A stretch of DNA of 34,812 nt from Bacteroides gallinarum DSM 18171 = JCM 13658 (GTDB lineage Bacteria; Bacteroidota; Bacteroidia; Bacteroidales; Bacteroidaceae), in the NCBI RefSeq assembly GCF_000374365.1, contig NZ_KB894160.1, forward strand, positions 1-34,812, written 5' to 3'. Under the pieces are notes generated by a model. That model was not told where the DNA came from and made no database searches. It was given only the letters and a program-made list of their open reading frames with translations. A program made the translations under genes and the position numbers. Positions 17,002 through 23,938 of the stretch are shown here, in pieces (position 1 is the first letter of the stretch; each line of letters begins with the position of its first letter).

Positions 17002-18603
17002 TTACGGAAAAAGGCTTATTTCTTGTTCCGTTTTTGTTTCTTTTAGGAATTCCCGGTCGTGTGAAACGACCAGTACGCTGCCCCGGAAGTTGCGTATCGT
17101 TGCCGTAACCGCTTCGATGCTTTCGATGTCCAGGTTGTTGGTGGGCTCGTCCAGGATGAACATATCGGGGGTATTGTCGGCAATCATCAGGCAGCAGAAG
17201 GCAAGACGCATCTTTTCGCCGCCGCTCAACCGGTCGCACGGCTTGTCCCAAGTGTCGCGGGGAAAGAGGTAACGGTTTAGAATGGTCTTGACCTCGTGCT
17301 CCGGCAGATGCCGTCCGTTGAATTCTTCCGCCTGTTGCAGCACGCTGCGTCCGTTCCGGACAAGGGAATATTCCTGGTCTAAGTAAACGCAGGTGAAGCC
17401 GGTACGTTCCACGGCTCCGCAGGTAGGCTCCAACTCTCCGGCAATCAGTTTCAGCAGGGTGGTTTTCCCGCAGCCGTTGCTGCCTTTAATGCAGAGGCGG
17501 TCGCCGCTCCGCAACTGAAAATGGAGGGGAGACCGCCAGAGGTTACCGGCACTGTCCGGATAGCGGAAGTTGATTCCCTGCACCGTAACGAGCACTTTGC
17601 CGGTGTGCAGCGCCGGAGCGCCGAAGTCCGTTTTCAGCCTCTCCGTTTGCGGCAGGAAGCTTTTTATGTCTGCTATCTCCCGCTGTATCTTTTCCGACTT
17701 CCCGGCATGGATGCGCCCCAGCTTACCGCTGCTGTTCTCCGCATGGTTTTTCAGGCTGCCCGCCATGATGCGCGGCATACCTTTCTTAATGGCTGCTTTT
17801 TTGCCCCGTGCATCTTGCCCCGCCTTTCGCTCTTCCACTTCACGGGCTGTTTTCCGGGCAAGACGCAACGCTTTTTCCTTTTCTTCCAATTGTTCCCGGA
17901 GGGCGTTCCGGTGTACCTCCTTTTGCTCTTTGTAGAAGCTGTAGCTGCCACCGTAATAGGTCAACCCGTTACGGGAAAGCTCGCAAATGGCGGGTAGCAA
18001 GTCCAGCAGGGTACGGTCGTGGCTAACGGCAAACACCGTGGCCGGCGTGCGACGTATGAAGTCGTACAGTCGTTCCCTCCCGGTACTGTCCAGGTGATTG
18101 GTAGGTTCGTCCAGCAGGACAACATCCGGTTCGTACAGCTCCATGCCGGCAAGGAACAGGCGGGTTTTCTCTCCTCCACTCAGTCCGTCCAGCGAGCGCG
18201 AAAGGGAGATGCCTTCCAGATGCCAGGCGTTGAGAAGCGCCCGGGTACGTTCTTCGATGTTCCAGTCGTCATCGAGCCGGGCGAAACATTCTTCCGTCGC
18301 TTCACCGTTCAGAATGGCATGGAGCGCGGCTATCTTGCGGTCTATGCCCAATGCTTGCGCCACTGTGTATCCGTTGTATTGCCCGAAATGCTGGGGCACG
18401 TGGTAGGTGCGTCCGTAACAGCGTGCACTGCCGCTTGCCGGTACTGTTTCTCCGGCAAGGATATGTATCAGAGTGGATTTTCCGCAGCCGTTGTTGCCGG
18501 TCAGGGCTGTCTTTGTTCCGGCGCCGATTGTCAGGTTGAGGTTAGAAAACAAAACCTCCTTATCCGCGTGGATATAGCTGAGGTTTTTGATGATAATACT
18601 CAT
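17002..18603 (-). CDS. ABC-F family ATPase (duplicated ATP-binding cassette)
   Basis: A 533-residue soluble protein with two ABC cassettes and no membrane segment. I prefer the start at 18603 (MSIIIKNLSY) over one nine codons upstream because it fits the family N-terminus. Cassette 1 has Walker A GNNGCGKST (36-44), signature LSGGEKTRL (141-149) and Walker B VVLLDEPTNHLD (161-172). Cassette 2 has GSNGCGKTT (374-382), LSGGEKMRL (459-467) and MFILDEPTNNLD (481-492). The linker (about 225-305) is rich in Lys/Arg/Glu and probably coiled. ABC-F proteins act on ribosomes: some are translation factors, others protect against antibiotics that bind the 50S subunit. The long leader upstream would suit an inducible gene, but no resistance phenotype can be read from the sequence. 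Confidence 0.9.
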   Translation of the reverse strand: MSIIIKNLSYIHADKEVLFSNLNLTIGAGTKTALTGNNGCGKSTLIHILAGETVPASGSARCYGRTYHVPQHFGQYNGYTVAQALGIDRKIAALHAILNGEATEECFARLDDDWNIEERTRALLNAWHLEGISLSRSLDGLSGGEKTRLFLAGMELYEPDVVLLDEPTNHLDSTGRERLYDFIRRTPATVFAVSHDRTLLDLLPAICELSRNGLTYYGGSYSFYKEQKEVHRNALREQLEEKEKALRLARKTAREVEERKAGQDARGKKAAIKKGMPRIMAGSLKNHAENSSGKLGRIHAGKSEKIQREIADIKSFLPQTERLKTDFGAPALHTGKVLVTVQGINFRYPDSAGNLWRSPLHFQLRSGDRLCIKGSNGCGKTTLLKLIAGELEPTCGAVERTGFTCVYLDQEYSLVRNGRSVLQQAEEFNGRHLPEHEVKTILNRYLFPRDTWDKPCDRLSGGEKMRLAFCCLMIADNTPDMFILDEPTNNLDIESIEAVTATIRNFRGSVLVVSHDREFLKETKTEQEISLFP

Positions 18604-18634
18604 AAAATACTGTGTTTGGAATAGGTACATAGGT

Positions 18635-18656
18635 GTGTCTGCACGACACGTTTTTT
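18635..18656 (+). terminator. Short hairpin plus T-run upstream of the ABC-F gene
   Basis: GTGTC (18635-18639) and GACAC (18645-18649) form a 5-bp stem with loop TGCAC, followed by GTTTTTT. It resembles an intrinsic terminator on the + strand, but no rightward gene ends here. On the minus strand it lies in the ABC-F leader, about 32 nt before the start codon. Weak stem; function uncertain. Confidence 0.25.
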
Positions 18657-18714
18657 AATTCTCGAAGGGGAGGAAGGGGACAGACAAACACAGTAAAGCC
18701 GGACATCCGTTTAT

Positions 18715-18812
18715 CGGGTGATGTTCCGTGATAAGGGAGATATCTTGTTTCTCGGGTGATGTTCCGTCTTAGGATGATGTTCCTATTTCTCGAGTGATAT
18801 TCCCATATTAAG
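18715..18812 (+). repeat. Degenerate ~20-bp repeat array, GTGATGTTCC family, forward orientation
   Basis: About five units share the core CGGGTGATGTTCC: CGGGTGATGTTCCGTGATAA, a degenerate GGGAGATATCTTGTTTCT, CGGGTGATGTTCCGTCTTA, GGATGATGTTCCTATTTCT and CGAGTGATATTCCCATATTA. Spacing is about 19-22 bp. The array lies in the presumed 5' leader of the ABC-F gene. No ORF covers it. Confidence 0.6.
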
Positions 18813-18935
18813 GCTACGTTTGGAGCAGTGCCCTACGTTCTGCTGCAAAAAGCAGGCATAAGGCAGGCAATGTTTACCGGAATGTACTGTCTTTACTTGG
18901 ATATTTTCATTGGTGGTATATATCGGTTGGCGGTT

Positions 18936-18944
18936 GCAAAGATA
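18936..18944 (-). promoter_or_regulatory. Predicted -7 box for the ABC-F gene, implying a long leader
   Basis: On the minus strand TATCTTTGC (18944-18936), continued as AA, matches TAnnTTTGC well. It sits about 333 nt upstream of the ABC-F start at 18603. No good -33 element was found. If used, the transcript carries a leader of about 325 nt containing the GATGTTCC-family array. Confidence 0.4.
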
Positions 18945-18964
18945 CGAATTTTATTCATATACAT

Positions 18965-19137
18965 GCGAGAAACATCACTTATAATATGAGAAGCGTCATT
19001 CATAGTGGGGGCGTATTCTATTTATAATGAAAGTAATCCTATTTAGGATAATGTGAGTAACATCTTAATCCTAAAGTGTGGCAGAAGGAGATGCGATGTG
19101 AGCAGCATTATTTATAATGTGAGCAACATCTCATATA
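18965..19137 (-). repeat. Degenerate repeat array, same GATGTT family in inverted orientation
   Basis: About six copies related to ATAATGTGAGCAACATCTTAT: 18965-18983, 18983-19005, 19024-19045 (weak), 19048-19067, 19093-19115 and 19114-19137. On the opposite strand the core reads GATGTT(G/A/T)CTCA, matching the GTGATGTTCC core of the array at 18715-18812. The two arrays therefore face each other across about 150 bp. The 18604-19155 interval has no gene. Confidence 0.55.
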
Positions 19138-19155
19138 GTAGGAAAAGCTTCTTGT

Positions 19156-19638
19156 TCATAACATGGAAGATGCGTCGAACGAAAGCGGCAGCAGCGTGCC
19201 CACACCCTTCAATTCGTAGATACCTTTTTTGCCGAACAGCAATATACGCATGGGGCGTTCGAAGCGTTTCTCCGTTTCGAGCATAACCTGCCGGCAGGCG
19301 CCACACGGGGGAATGGGCTCTTCCAGGAACTCTCCGCATTCGTTGCGGGCGGCTATGGCGAGCGTTTCCACCGCTTGGTCGGGATATTGCGAGTTGGCAT
19401 AGAACAGGGTAGTGCGTTCGGCGCAAAGTCCCGACGGATAGGCTGCATTCTCCTGATTACTGCCTGTAACGATTGTGCCGTCAGCCAACCGGGCGGCTGC
19501 ACCCACCGAGAAGTGCGAGTAGGGAGCATAGCTGCGTTCGGTTGCCCGGCAAGCAGCATCCGTCAGTTCGCGGTCGGCGGCGGTTAGTTCCTCGTATTCG
19601 TATATCCGGATAGCGATTTGTATGTTCAGGTCTTTCAT
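19156..19638 (-). CDS. cdd: Cytidine deaminase
   Basis: A 160-residue cytosolic enzyme that deaminates cytidine and deoxycytidine to uridine and deoxyuridine in pyrimidine salvage. The zinc site is complete: Cys72-Ala-Glu74 in GLCAERTTLFYAN and PCGACRQV with Cys112 and Cys115. The N-terminal YAPYSHFSVGAA and GSNQENAAYPSGLCAE match the family. The length is right for the homotetrameric class, though slightly extended at both ends. The gene is monocistronic and divergent from the cell-wall hydrolase at 19740, with about 100 bp of shared promoter region. Confidence 0.95.
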   Translation of the reverse strand: MKDLNIQIAIRIYEYEELTAADRELTDAACRATERSYAPYSHFSVGAAARLADGTIVTGSNQENAAYPSGLCAERTTLFYANSQYPDQAVETLAIAARNECGEFLEEPIPPCGACRQVMLETEKRFERPMRILLFGKKGIYELKGVGTLLPLSFDASSML

Positions 19639-19669
19639 GGAGTAATGCTTTATATTGTAATTAATGTTA

Positions 19670-19699
19670 CAAAGATAGGAAAGAGATTGGTTTTTTCAA
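19670..19699 (-). promoter_or_regulatory. Predicted promoter of the cytidine deaminase gene
   Basis: On the minus strand TATCTTTG (19677-19670) is a consensus -7 box. A TTG (19699-19697) lies 19 bp upstream as the -33 element. The box is 31 nt before the start codon at 19638. Of the Bacteroidetes-type promoters in the window this is among the best-formed. Confidence 0.55.
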
Positions 19700-19717
19700 T
19701 TCTTTTGCAGACTTTTG
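19687..19717 (+). promoter_or_regulatory. Possible divergent promoter of the glucosaminidase gene
   Basis: GACTTTTG (19710-19717) matches seven of eight positions of TAnnTTTG-type boxes loosely (first T missing). A TTG at 19687-19689 lies 20 bp upstream. The ATG at 19740 is 22 nt downstream. It would overlap the leftward deaminase promoter. Confidence 0.35.
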
Positions 19718-19739
19718 TGTCGAATTCAACCTTGTAAGC

Positions 19740-20660
19740 ATGAAACCTATTTTCAGACTGACTGCTATTATAGCACTTCTTCTTGTTTCCGTAACTGTGC
19801 AGGCGCAACGCAGAAACTCCCGTTACAATGAATACATAAAGCGATATGCCCCGCTTGCTGTGGAGCAGATGAAGGAGTATAAAATACCCGCCAGCATTAC
19901 ACTGGCGCAAGGCTTGTTGGAGAGCGGTGCAGGACAAAGTACGCTGGCGCGTAAGAGCAACAACCACTTCGGCATAAAGTGCCATAGCGATTGGCGTGGG
20001 CGGAGAGTGTACCACGATGATGATGCCAAGGGAGAATGTTTTCGTGCCTATCGCCACCCGAAGGACTCTTACGAGGACCATTCGCTCTTTCTGAAAAGAG
20101 GCGCACGCTATGCCTTCTTGTTCAAGCTGAAGATTACCGACTATAAGGGTTGGGCGCGCGGTTTGAAGAAAGCGGGATATGCCACAGACCCTTCCTATGC
20201 CAACCGCTTGATAACGATTATCGAGGACTACGATTTATATAAATACGACAACCGCGGCCTGAGCAAGCGGGAAGCCCGCAGGTTGGAGAGGGAGCTGAAG
20301 AAGAAACCCTGGCTCGCCAATCCGCACCAGGTATATATCGCCAACGACATCGCCTATGTGGTAGCGCGCGACGGCGATACGTTCCGGCTTTTGGGCAAAG
20401 AGTTCGACATCAGCTGGCGTAAGCTGGTGAAGTATAACGACCTGCATAAAGAGTACACCTTAGAGGCCGGGGATATTATTTATCTGAAAGGAAAACATAA
20501 GAAAGCCGCCAAGCCCCATACCGTCTATATTGTAAAGGACGGCGATTCCATGCACTCCATTTCGCAGAAGTACGGCATCCGCCTGAAGAACCTGTATAAG
20601 ATGAACCGCAAGGATGCGGAATATGTGCCCGAAGTGGGCGATAGGCTACGCTTGAGATAG
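19740..20660 (+). CDS. Secreted glucosaminidase-type peptidoglycan hydrolase with two LysM domains
   Basis: A 306-residue exported cell-wall enzyme. The signal peptide is MKPIFRLTAIIALLLVSVTV, with cleavage near QAQ (residue 23). The catalytic domain, about 28-170, is of the FlgJ/endo-beta-N-acetylglucosaminidase type: SITLAQGLLESGAGQSTLA (52-70, presumed catalytic Glu61) and NNHFGIKCHSDW. Two LysM peptidoglycan-binding repeats follow: about 198-250 (AYVVARDGDTFRLLGKEF) and 260-306 (YIVKDGDSMHSISQKYGI). It should trim peptidoglycan in the periplasm. The gene stands alone. Its 3' side opens into repeat-rich DNA with no obvious terminator. Confidence 0.92.
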   Translation: MKPIFRLTAIIALLLVSVTVQAQRRNSRYNEYIKRYAPLAVEQMKEYKIPASITLAQGLLESGAGQSTLARKSNNHFGIKCHSDWRGRRVYHDDDAKGECFRAYRHPKDSYEDHSLFLKRGARYAFLFKLKITDYKGWARGLKKAGYATDPSYANRLITIIEDYDLYKYDNRGLSKREARRLERELKKKPWLANPHQVYIANDIAYVVARDGDTFRLLGKEFDISWRKLVKYNDLHKEYTLEAGDIIYLKGKHKKAAKPHTVYIVKDGDSMHSISQKYGIRLKNLYKMNRKDAEYVPEVGDRLRLR

Positions 20661-20717
20661 CGGGTTGTTTCGTTCTATACCGGCTTGTTTATCCAGCGAG
20701 ATGTATGTATCAGGCAA

Positions 20718-20871
20718 GTACCGCTGTTTGGAACTTGCCCTACCACAGCTTGGTATTCGTCGTACTACGGTTTGGTATTTGCCGTACCATAGCTTGGTAC
20801 TCGTCGTATTACAGCGGGATATTCCTTGTACCGTACGCCGGGACTTCCCGTAGCATACAGGGATGTTTCCC
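20718..20871. repeat. Seven-unit 22-bp tandem repeat array
   Basis: Seven consecutive units of exactly 22 bp start at 20718, 20740, 20762, 20784, 20806, 20828 and 20850. Examples are GTACCGCTGTTTGGAACTTG(CC), GTACTACGGTTTGGTATTTG(CC) and GTACCATAGCTTGGTACTCG(TC). Units diverge strongly in sequence but keep the 22-bp register, the GTA start and the pyrimidine-rich end. Because 22 is not a multiple of 3, the repeat is not protein-coding in origin. It lies between the glucosaminidase and the efflux cluster. Confidence 0.7.
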
Positions 20872-20924
20872 ATATCCGGGTAGGAGAGTGGTTGCACGAT
20901 AGGCACTTCCTTTACCGTTCCTCG

Positions 20925-21120
20925 CGTTGTTGTTCTTTTTGCGGTGCTGTCTTGTTCCTTTTGTAGGGTTGCCCTGTTTTTCTTTGCAGGGCTATCCTGT
21001 CCCTTTTGCAGGATTGCTCCGTTTTTCTTTAATAGGGCTATACCGTTCTCCTTTGCAGAATTGTTCCCTTCTCTTTTGCAAGATTCTCCTGTTCCTCTTT
21101 GCGAGATTCTCCTCTTTGCA
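20925..21120. repeat. Second, unrelated 22-24-bp tandem repeat array
   Basis: About eight units, 22-24 bp each, start near 20925, 20944, 20968, 20991, 21013, 21037, 21060 and 21083, with a truncated unit at 21106. The pattern is (A/G)TTG(T/C)(C/T)CC(G/T)TT-(C/T)-rich-TTTGCA(A/G)G. The + strand is strongly pyrimidine-rich. It ends directly before the operator and sigma-54 promoter of the efflux cluster. No credible ORF explains it. Confidence 0.65.
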
Positions 21121-21131
21121 CAGTATTTTAC

Positions 21132-21167
21132 TATCCGAAAATGTACAGAGTGTCCGAAAACGGACAC
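21132..21167. promoter_or_regulatory. Tandem palindromic operator (candidate enhancer-binding-protein UAS)
   Basis: TGTCCGAAAACGGACA (21151-21166) is a perfect palindrome with a 4-nt centre, extended to 7-bp arms by flanking G/C (21150-21167). A related copy TATCCGAAAATGTACA (21132-21147) lies 19 bp upstream. They lie about 45-80 bp before the sigma-54 type promoter, where NtrC-family activators often bind. A further half-site GTGTCCG occurs at 21252-21258. Confidence 0.6.
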
Positions 21168-21211
21168 CTAGCTTTTCTTCCTTTATGCTTTCTTTCAGCC
21201 GTTTACGTTTT

Positions 21212-21227
21212 TGGCACGGATTTCGCA
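21212..21227 (+). promoter_or_regulatory. Sigma-54 (RpoN) -24/-12 promoter of the efflux cluster
   Basis: TGGCACGGATTTCGCA matches the sigma-54 consensus TGGCACG-N4-TTGCA at all but one position. The invariant GG (21213-21214) and GC (21225-21226) are exactly 10 bp apart. The start site would be near 21238, giving an ~80-nt leader before the adaptor gene. It sits in non-coding DNA immediately downstream of a palindromic operator, which supports it. Confidence 0.7.
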
Positions 21228-21319
21228 AGTAGGTCGGTGATGATTTTCCCGGTGTCCGTTTTTACAGTCGGCAGAAAGGGACGGGCGGGAGAGAACTTAA
21301 TACTAATTGTAATAACAAT

Positions 21320-22567
21320 ATGGATAGAGAAATTCCGAAAGAGGTTCGTAACAAGGAACGTAATAAGAAAATCATCCGCTATGGCGGTATGGCTGTGGCG
21401 GGCATCGTCGTTATCAGCGTGCTCATTTCACTGATGCGTACGGGGGTGAAGGAAAAAGACCTGGTGTTCTCCCAGGTGAGCCAGGGCACAATCGAGGTCA
21501 GCGTCAGCGCTTCCGGAAAAGTAGTCCCCGCCTTCGAAGAGATTATCAATTCGCCTATCAACACCCGTATCCTGGAAGTATATAAGAAAGGTGGCGACAG
21601 TGTGGACGTAGGCACGCCTATCCTGAAACTGGACTTGCAGAGCGCCGAAACCGACTATAAGCAGAAATTGGATGAGGAGCAGATGCGCAGCTATAAACTG
21701 AAACAGCTTAAGTTGGAGAACATGACCAAGCTGAACGATTTGGAAATGAAGATAAAGGTATCTGCCATGCAGTTGAACCGCAAAAGGGTGGAGCTACGTA
21801 ACGAGCAATACCTCGACAGCCTCGGTTCCGGTACTACCGATAAGGTACGCCAGGCGGAGCTGAGCTATAACGTGGCGGAGTTGGAGTACGAACAGTTGAA
21901 ACAGCAGTATGCCAACGAGAAAGAAGTGCTGAATGCGGAGTATCAGGTGCAAGAGCTGGATTTCAGCATTTTCAGGAAAACGCTTGCCGAAACCAAACGT
22001 ACGCTGGACGACGCACAGGTGCGTTCGCCCCGGAAGGCAATCCTTACCTATATCAATAACCAAATCGGCGCACAGGTGGCGGAAGGCTCGCAGATTGCCG
22101 TCATTTCCGATTTGAGCCATTTCAAGGTAGAGGGCGAGATAGCCGATACGTACGGCGACCGGGTGTCGGCGGGCGGCAAGGCTATCGTGAAAATCGGCAA
22201 TGAGAAACTGGAAGGCTCGGTAAGCAGCGTAACGCCACTATCCAAGAATGGTGTTATTTCCTTCACCGTAAAGCTGAACGAAGATAATAACCGCCGTCTG
22301 CGCTCCGGTTTGAAAACGGATGTCTACGTGATGAACGCCGTCAAAGAAGATGTGATGCGCATAGCCAACGCTTCTTATTACGTGGGGCGCGGCGAATACG
22401 AGCTGTTCGTACGCAACTCCGACAAGGAGATTGTAAAGCGTAAGGTGCAACTGGGCGACAGCAACTTTGAGTTTGTAGAAGTGGTAAGCGGCTTGCAGCC
22501 GGGCGACGAGGTAGTGGTGAGCGATATGAGCCAGTACAAGAACAAGAATAAGCTGAAACTGAAATAA
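21320..22567 (+). CDS. Periplasmic adaptor of a tripartite efflux system (HlyD/MacA-like)
   Basis: A 415-residue inner-membrane-anchored periplasmic adaptor. After a basic N-terminus, one helix spans about 20-39 (YGGMAVAGIVVISVLISL). A barrel-sandwich half follows (VSASGKVVPAFEEIINSPI, GDSVDVGTPILKLD), then a long helical hairpin rich in Glu/Lys/Gln/Leu (about 105-235), the second barrel-sandwich half (APRKAILTYIN region; VAEGSQIAVISD) and the beta-barrel and membrane-proximal domains to LKLK. It should bridge the FtsX/MacB-type permeases to an outer-membrane channel. It is the first gene after the sigma-54 type promoter, and a hairpin with a T-run follows it 4 nt after the stop. No TolC-like gene is in the window. 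Confidence 0.9.
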   Translation: MDREIPKEVRNKERNKKIIRYGGMAVAGIVVISVLISLMRTGVKEKDLVFSQVSQGTIEVSVSASGKVVPAFEEIINSPINTRILEVYKKGGDSVDVGTPILKLDLQSAETDYKQKLDEEQMRSYKLKQLKLENMTKLNDLEMKIKVSAMQLNRKRVELRNEQYLDSLGSGTTDKVRQAELSYNVAELEYEQLKQQYANEKEVLNAEYQVQELDFSIFRKTLAETKRTLDDAQVRSPRKAILTYINNQIGAQVAEGSQIAVISDLSHFKVEGEIADTYGDRVSAGGKAIVKIGNEKLEGSVSSVTPLSKNGVISFTVKLNEDNNRRLRSGLKTDVYVMNAVKEDVMRIANASYYVGRGEYELFVRNSDKEIVKRKVQLGDSNFEFVEVVSGLQPGDEVVVSDMSQYKNKNKLKLK

Positions 22568-22570
22568 AGC

Positions 22571-22592
22571 GGATTCCTTCGGAGTCCTTTTT
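22571..22592 (+). terminator. Compact hairpin plus T-run between adaptor and first permease
   Basis: GGATTCC (22571-22577) pairs with GGAGTCC (22581-22587), including one G-U pair, over a 3-nt loop. TTTTT follows directly (22588-22592). It lies 4 nt after the adaptor stop codon and 16 nt before the first permease ATG. It looks like a partial intra-operon terminator that would lower permease relative to adaptor transcript. Confidence 0.6.
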
Positions 22593-22608
22593 AAATACGG
22601 AAAGAATT

Positions 22609-23928
22609 ATGATAAAATCTCACTTGAAACAAGCATGGGAGCTGCTGAGGCAAAATCCGCTGTTCAGTACCCTCTATATTACGGGTACGGGGCTGGCTAT
22701 TGCCATGACCATGGTAATGGCGGTTATCTACTATGTCAAAATAGCTCCCGTTTATCCGGAAACCAACCGTATGGGCACGCACTACCTTACCGGCGTGCGC
22801 TTTAAGAAGGGAACGGAGGGGAATAAGCAGACGATTCAATGGGCGGTTTCCTATAAGGCATTGCAGGAGTGGTTTTATCCGTTGAAGAATGCGGAGGTTG
22901 TGTCGGCTTCTCTAAAGGACGACATGGCAAGCAATAGTTTCGTTCAGCCGGCAGACCGCAGCGGCGATTTTCCGGTGGTCGTGAGGCTGACAGACCCCGG
23001 TTTCTTCCGCATCTACTCTTTCCGCTTTCTGGAAGGGCAGGCGTTTACACAGTCCGACCTGGCGAGTGGCATCCGTACGGCAGTCATTACCGACGGGCTG
23101 GCACGCCGCCTGTTCGGTTCCGCCGAGGGGGTGGTAGGCCGCTCGTTCAGCCTGAACTATACGGATTACCGCGTTTGCGGTGTGGTGCGGGGCGCCAGTT
23201 ACCTGACGCCCGGTTCCTACTCGCAGGTCTATCTTCCTTATACGGTATCCGACGGGTACGAGAAAGGGAAGTACGGCATCCCGTACCTGGGAGCGTTCAG
23301 CCTGACCTTTCTTACGAAAGACGATGCGCAGGCAAAGGCGCTGCATGCTGAAATCGAGGAGCTGGTGCGGAAGGAGAACCTGATACATAAAGACGAGTGG
23401 CAATTGACTATATGGGAGCAGCCTACATCGCATCTGCTGAGTGCCTTTCAGTCGGTTGCCAGCCAGGAGTTCGATACGTGGGCAACGGTGCGCTACTTAC
23501 TGCTGGTGCTGTTGGTGCTGTTGCTCGTGCCGGCACTCAACCTGAGCGGGATGATTGCCAGCCGCATGGAGAACCGTCTGGTGGAAATGGGGGTACGTAA
23601 ATCCTTCGGAGCCGGACGCGGCAGGCTGCTTTCGCAGGTGATGTGGGAAAACCTGCTGCTCACGGTGTTGGGCGGAGCTTTGGGGCTTGTCGTTGCCTGG
23701 CTGGTGCTCTACGTGTGCCGCGAGTGGGTGTTTACCGTGCTGGATGCGTGGCCTGCAGCGGTTCCCGAAGGGACGGAGGTCAGGGTGTCGGGCGAAATGT
23801 TGTTTGCGCCGGCGGTGTTCCTTGCTGCATTGCTGCTGTGCGTTGCGCTGAATTTGCTGTCCGCCCTTATACCGGCGTGGCATTCGTTGCGCAAGCCGAT
23901 TGTGTATTCGTTGAACGAAAAAAGATAA
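22609..23928 (+). CDS. FtsX/MacB-type ABC permease, pair 1, subunit A
   Basis: A 439-residue inner-membrane permease without a fused ATPase domain. The first helix lies at about 18-42, preceded by the subunit-A hallmark QAWELLRQNPLFSTLY. A large periplasmic domain (about 45-285) resembles the MacB core domain. The FtsX module follows with three helices; between the first two is MGVRKSFGAGRGRLLSQVMWEN, the coupling segment expected to contact the ATPase. The C-terminus ends in a short cytoplasmic tail. The partner permease starts 10 nt downstream. These proteins act as mechanotransmission devices and not as classical pores; the substrate here is unknown. Related subunit-A genes are at 26028 and 29264. 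Confidence 0.88.
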   Translation: MIKSHLKQAWELLRQNPLFSTLYITGTGLAIAMTMVMAVIYYVKIAPVYPETNRMGTHYLTGVRFKKGTEGNKQTIQWAVSYKALQEWFYPLKNAEVVSASLKDDMASNSFVQPADRSGDFPVVVRLTDPGFFRIYSFRFLEGQAFTQSDLASGIRTAVITDGLARRLFGSAEGVVGRSFSLNYTDYRVCGVVRGASYLTPGSYSQVYLPYTVSDGYEKGKYGIPYLGAFSLTFLTKDDAQAKALHAEIEELVRKENLIHKDEWQLTIWEQPTSHLLSAFQSVASQEFDTWATVRYLLLVLLVLLLVPALNLSGMIASRMENRLVEMGVRKSFGAGRGRLLSQVMWENLLLTVLGGALGLVVAWLVLYVCREWVFTVLDAWPAAVPEGTEVRVSGEMLFAPAVFLAALLLCVALNLLSALIPAWHSLRKPIVYSLNEKR

Positions 23929-23938
23929 TACGAAAGAT

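Noticed and set aside
18715..21120. CRISPR array as explanation for the short repeats
   Set aside because: Repeats are head-to-tail without unique spacers, units are too diverged, and no cas gene is present.
20646..21167. Leftward ORF of 173 codons with Lys/Gln-rich repeats
   Set aside because: It is built by reading through the 22-bp and ~23-bp non-coding arrays. The repeat periods are not multiples of three, there is no family resemblance, and it covers the sigma-54 operator.
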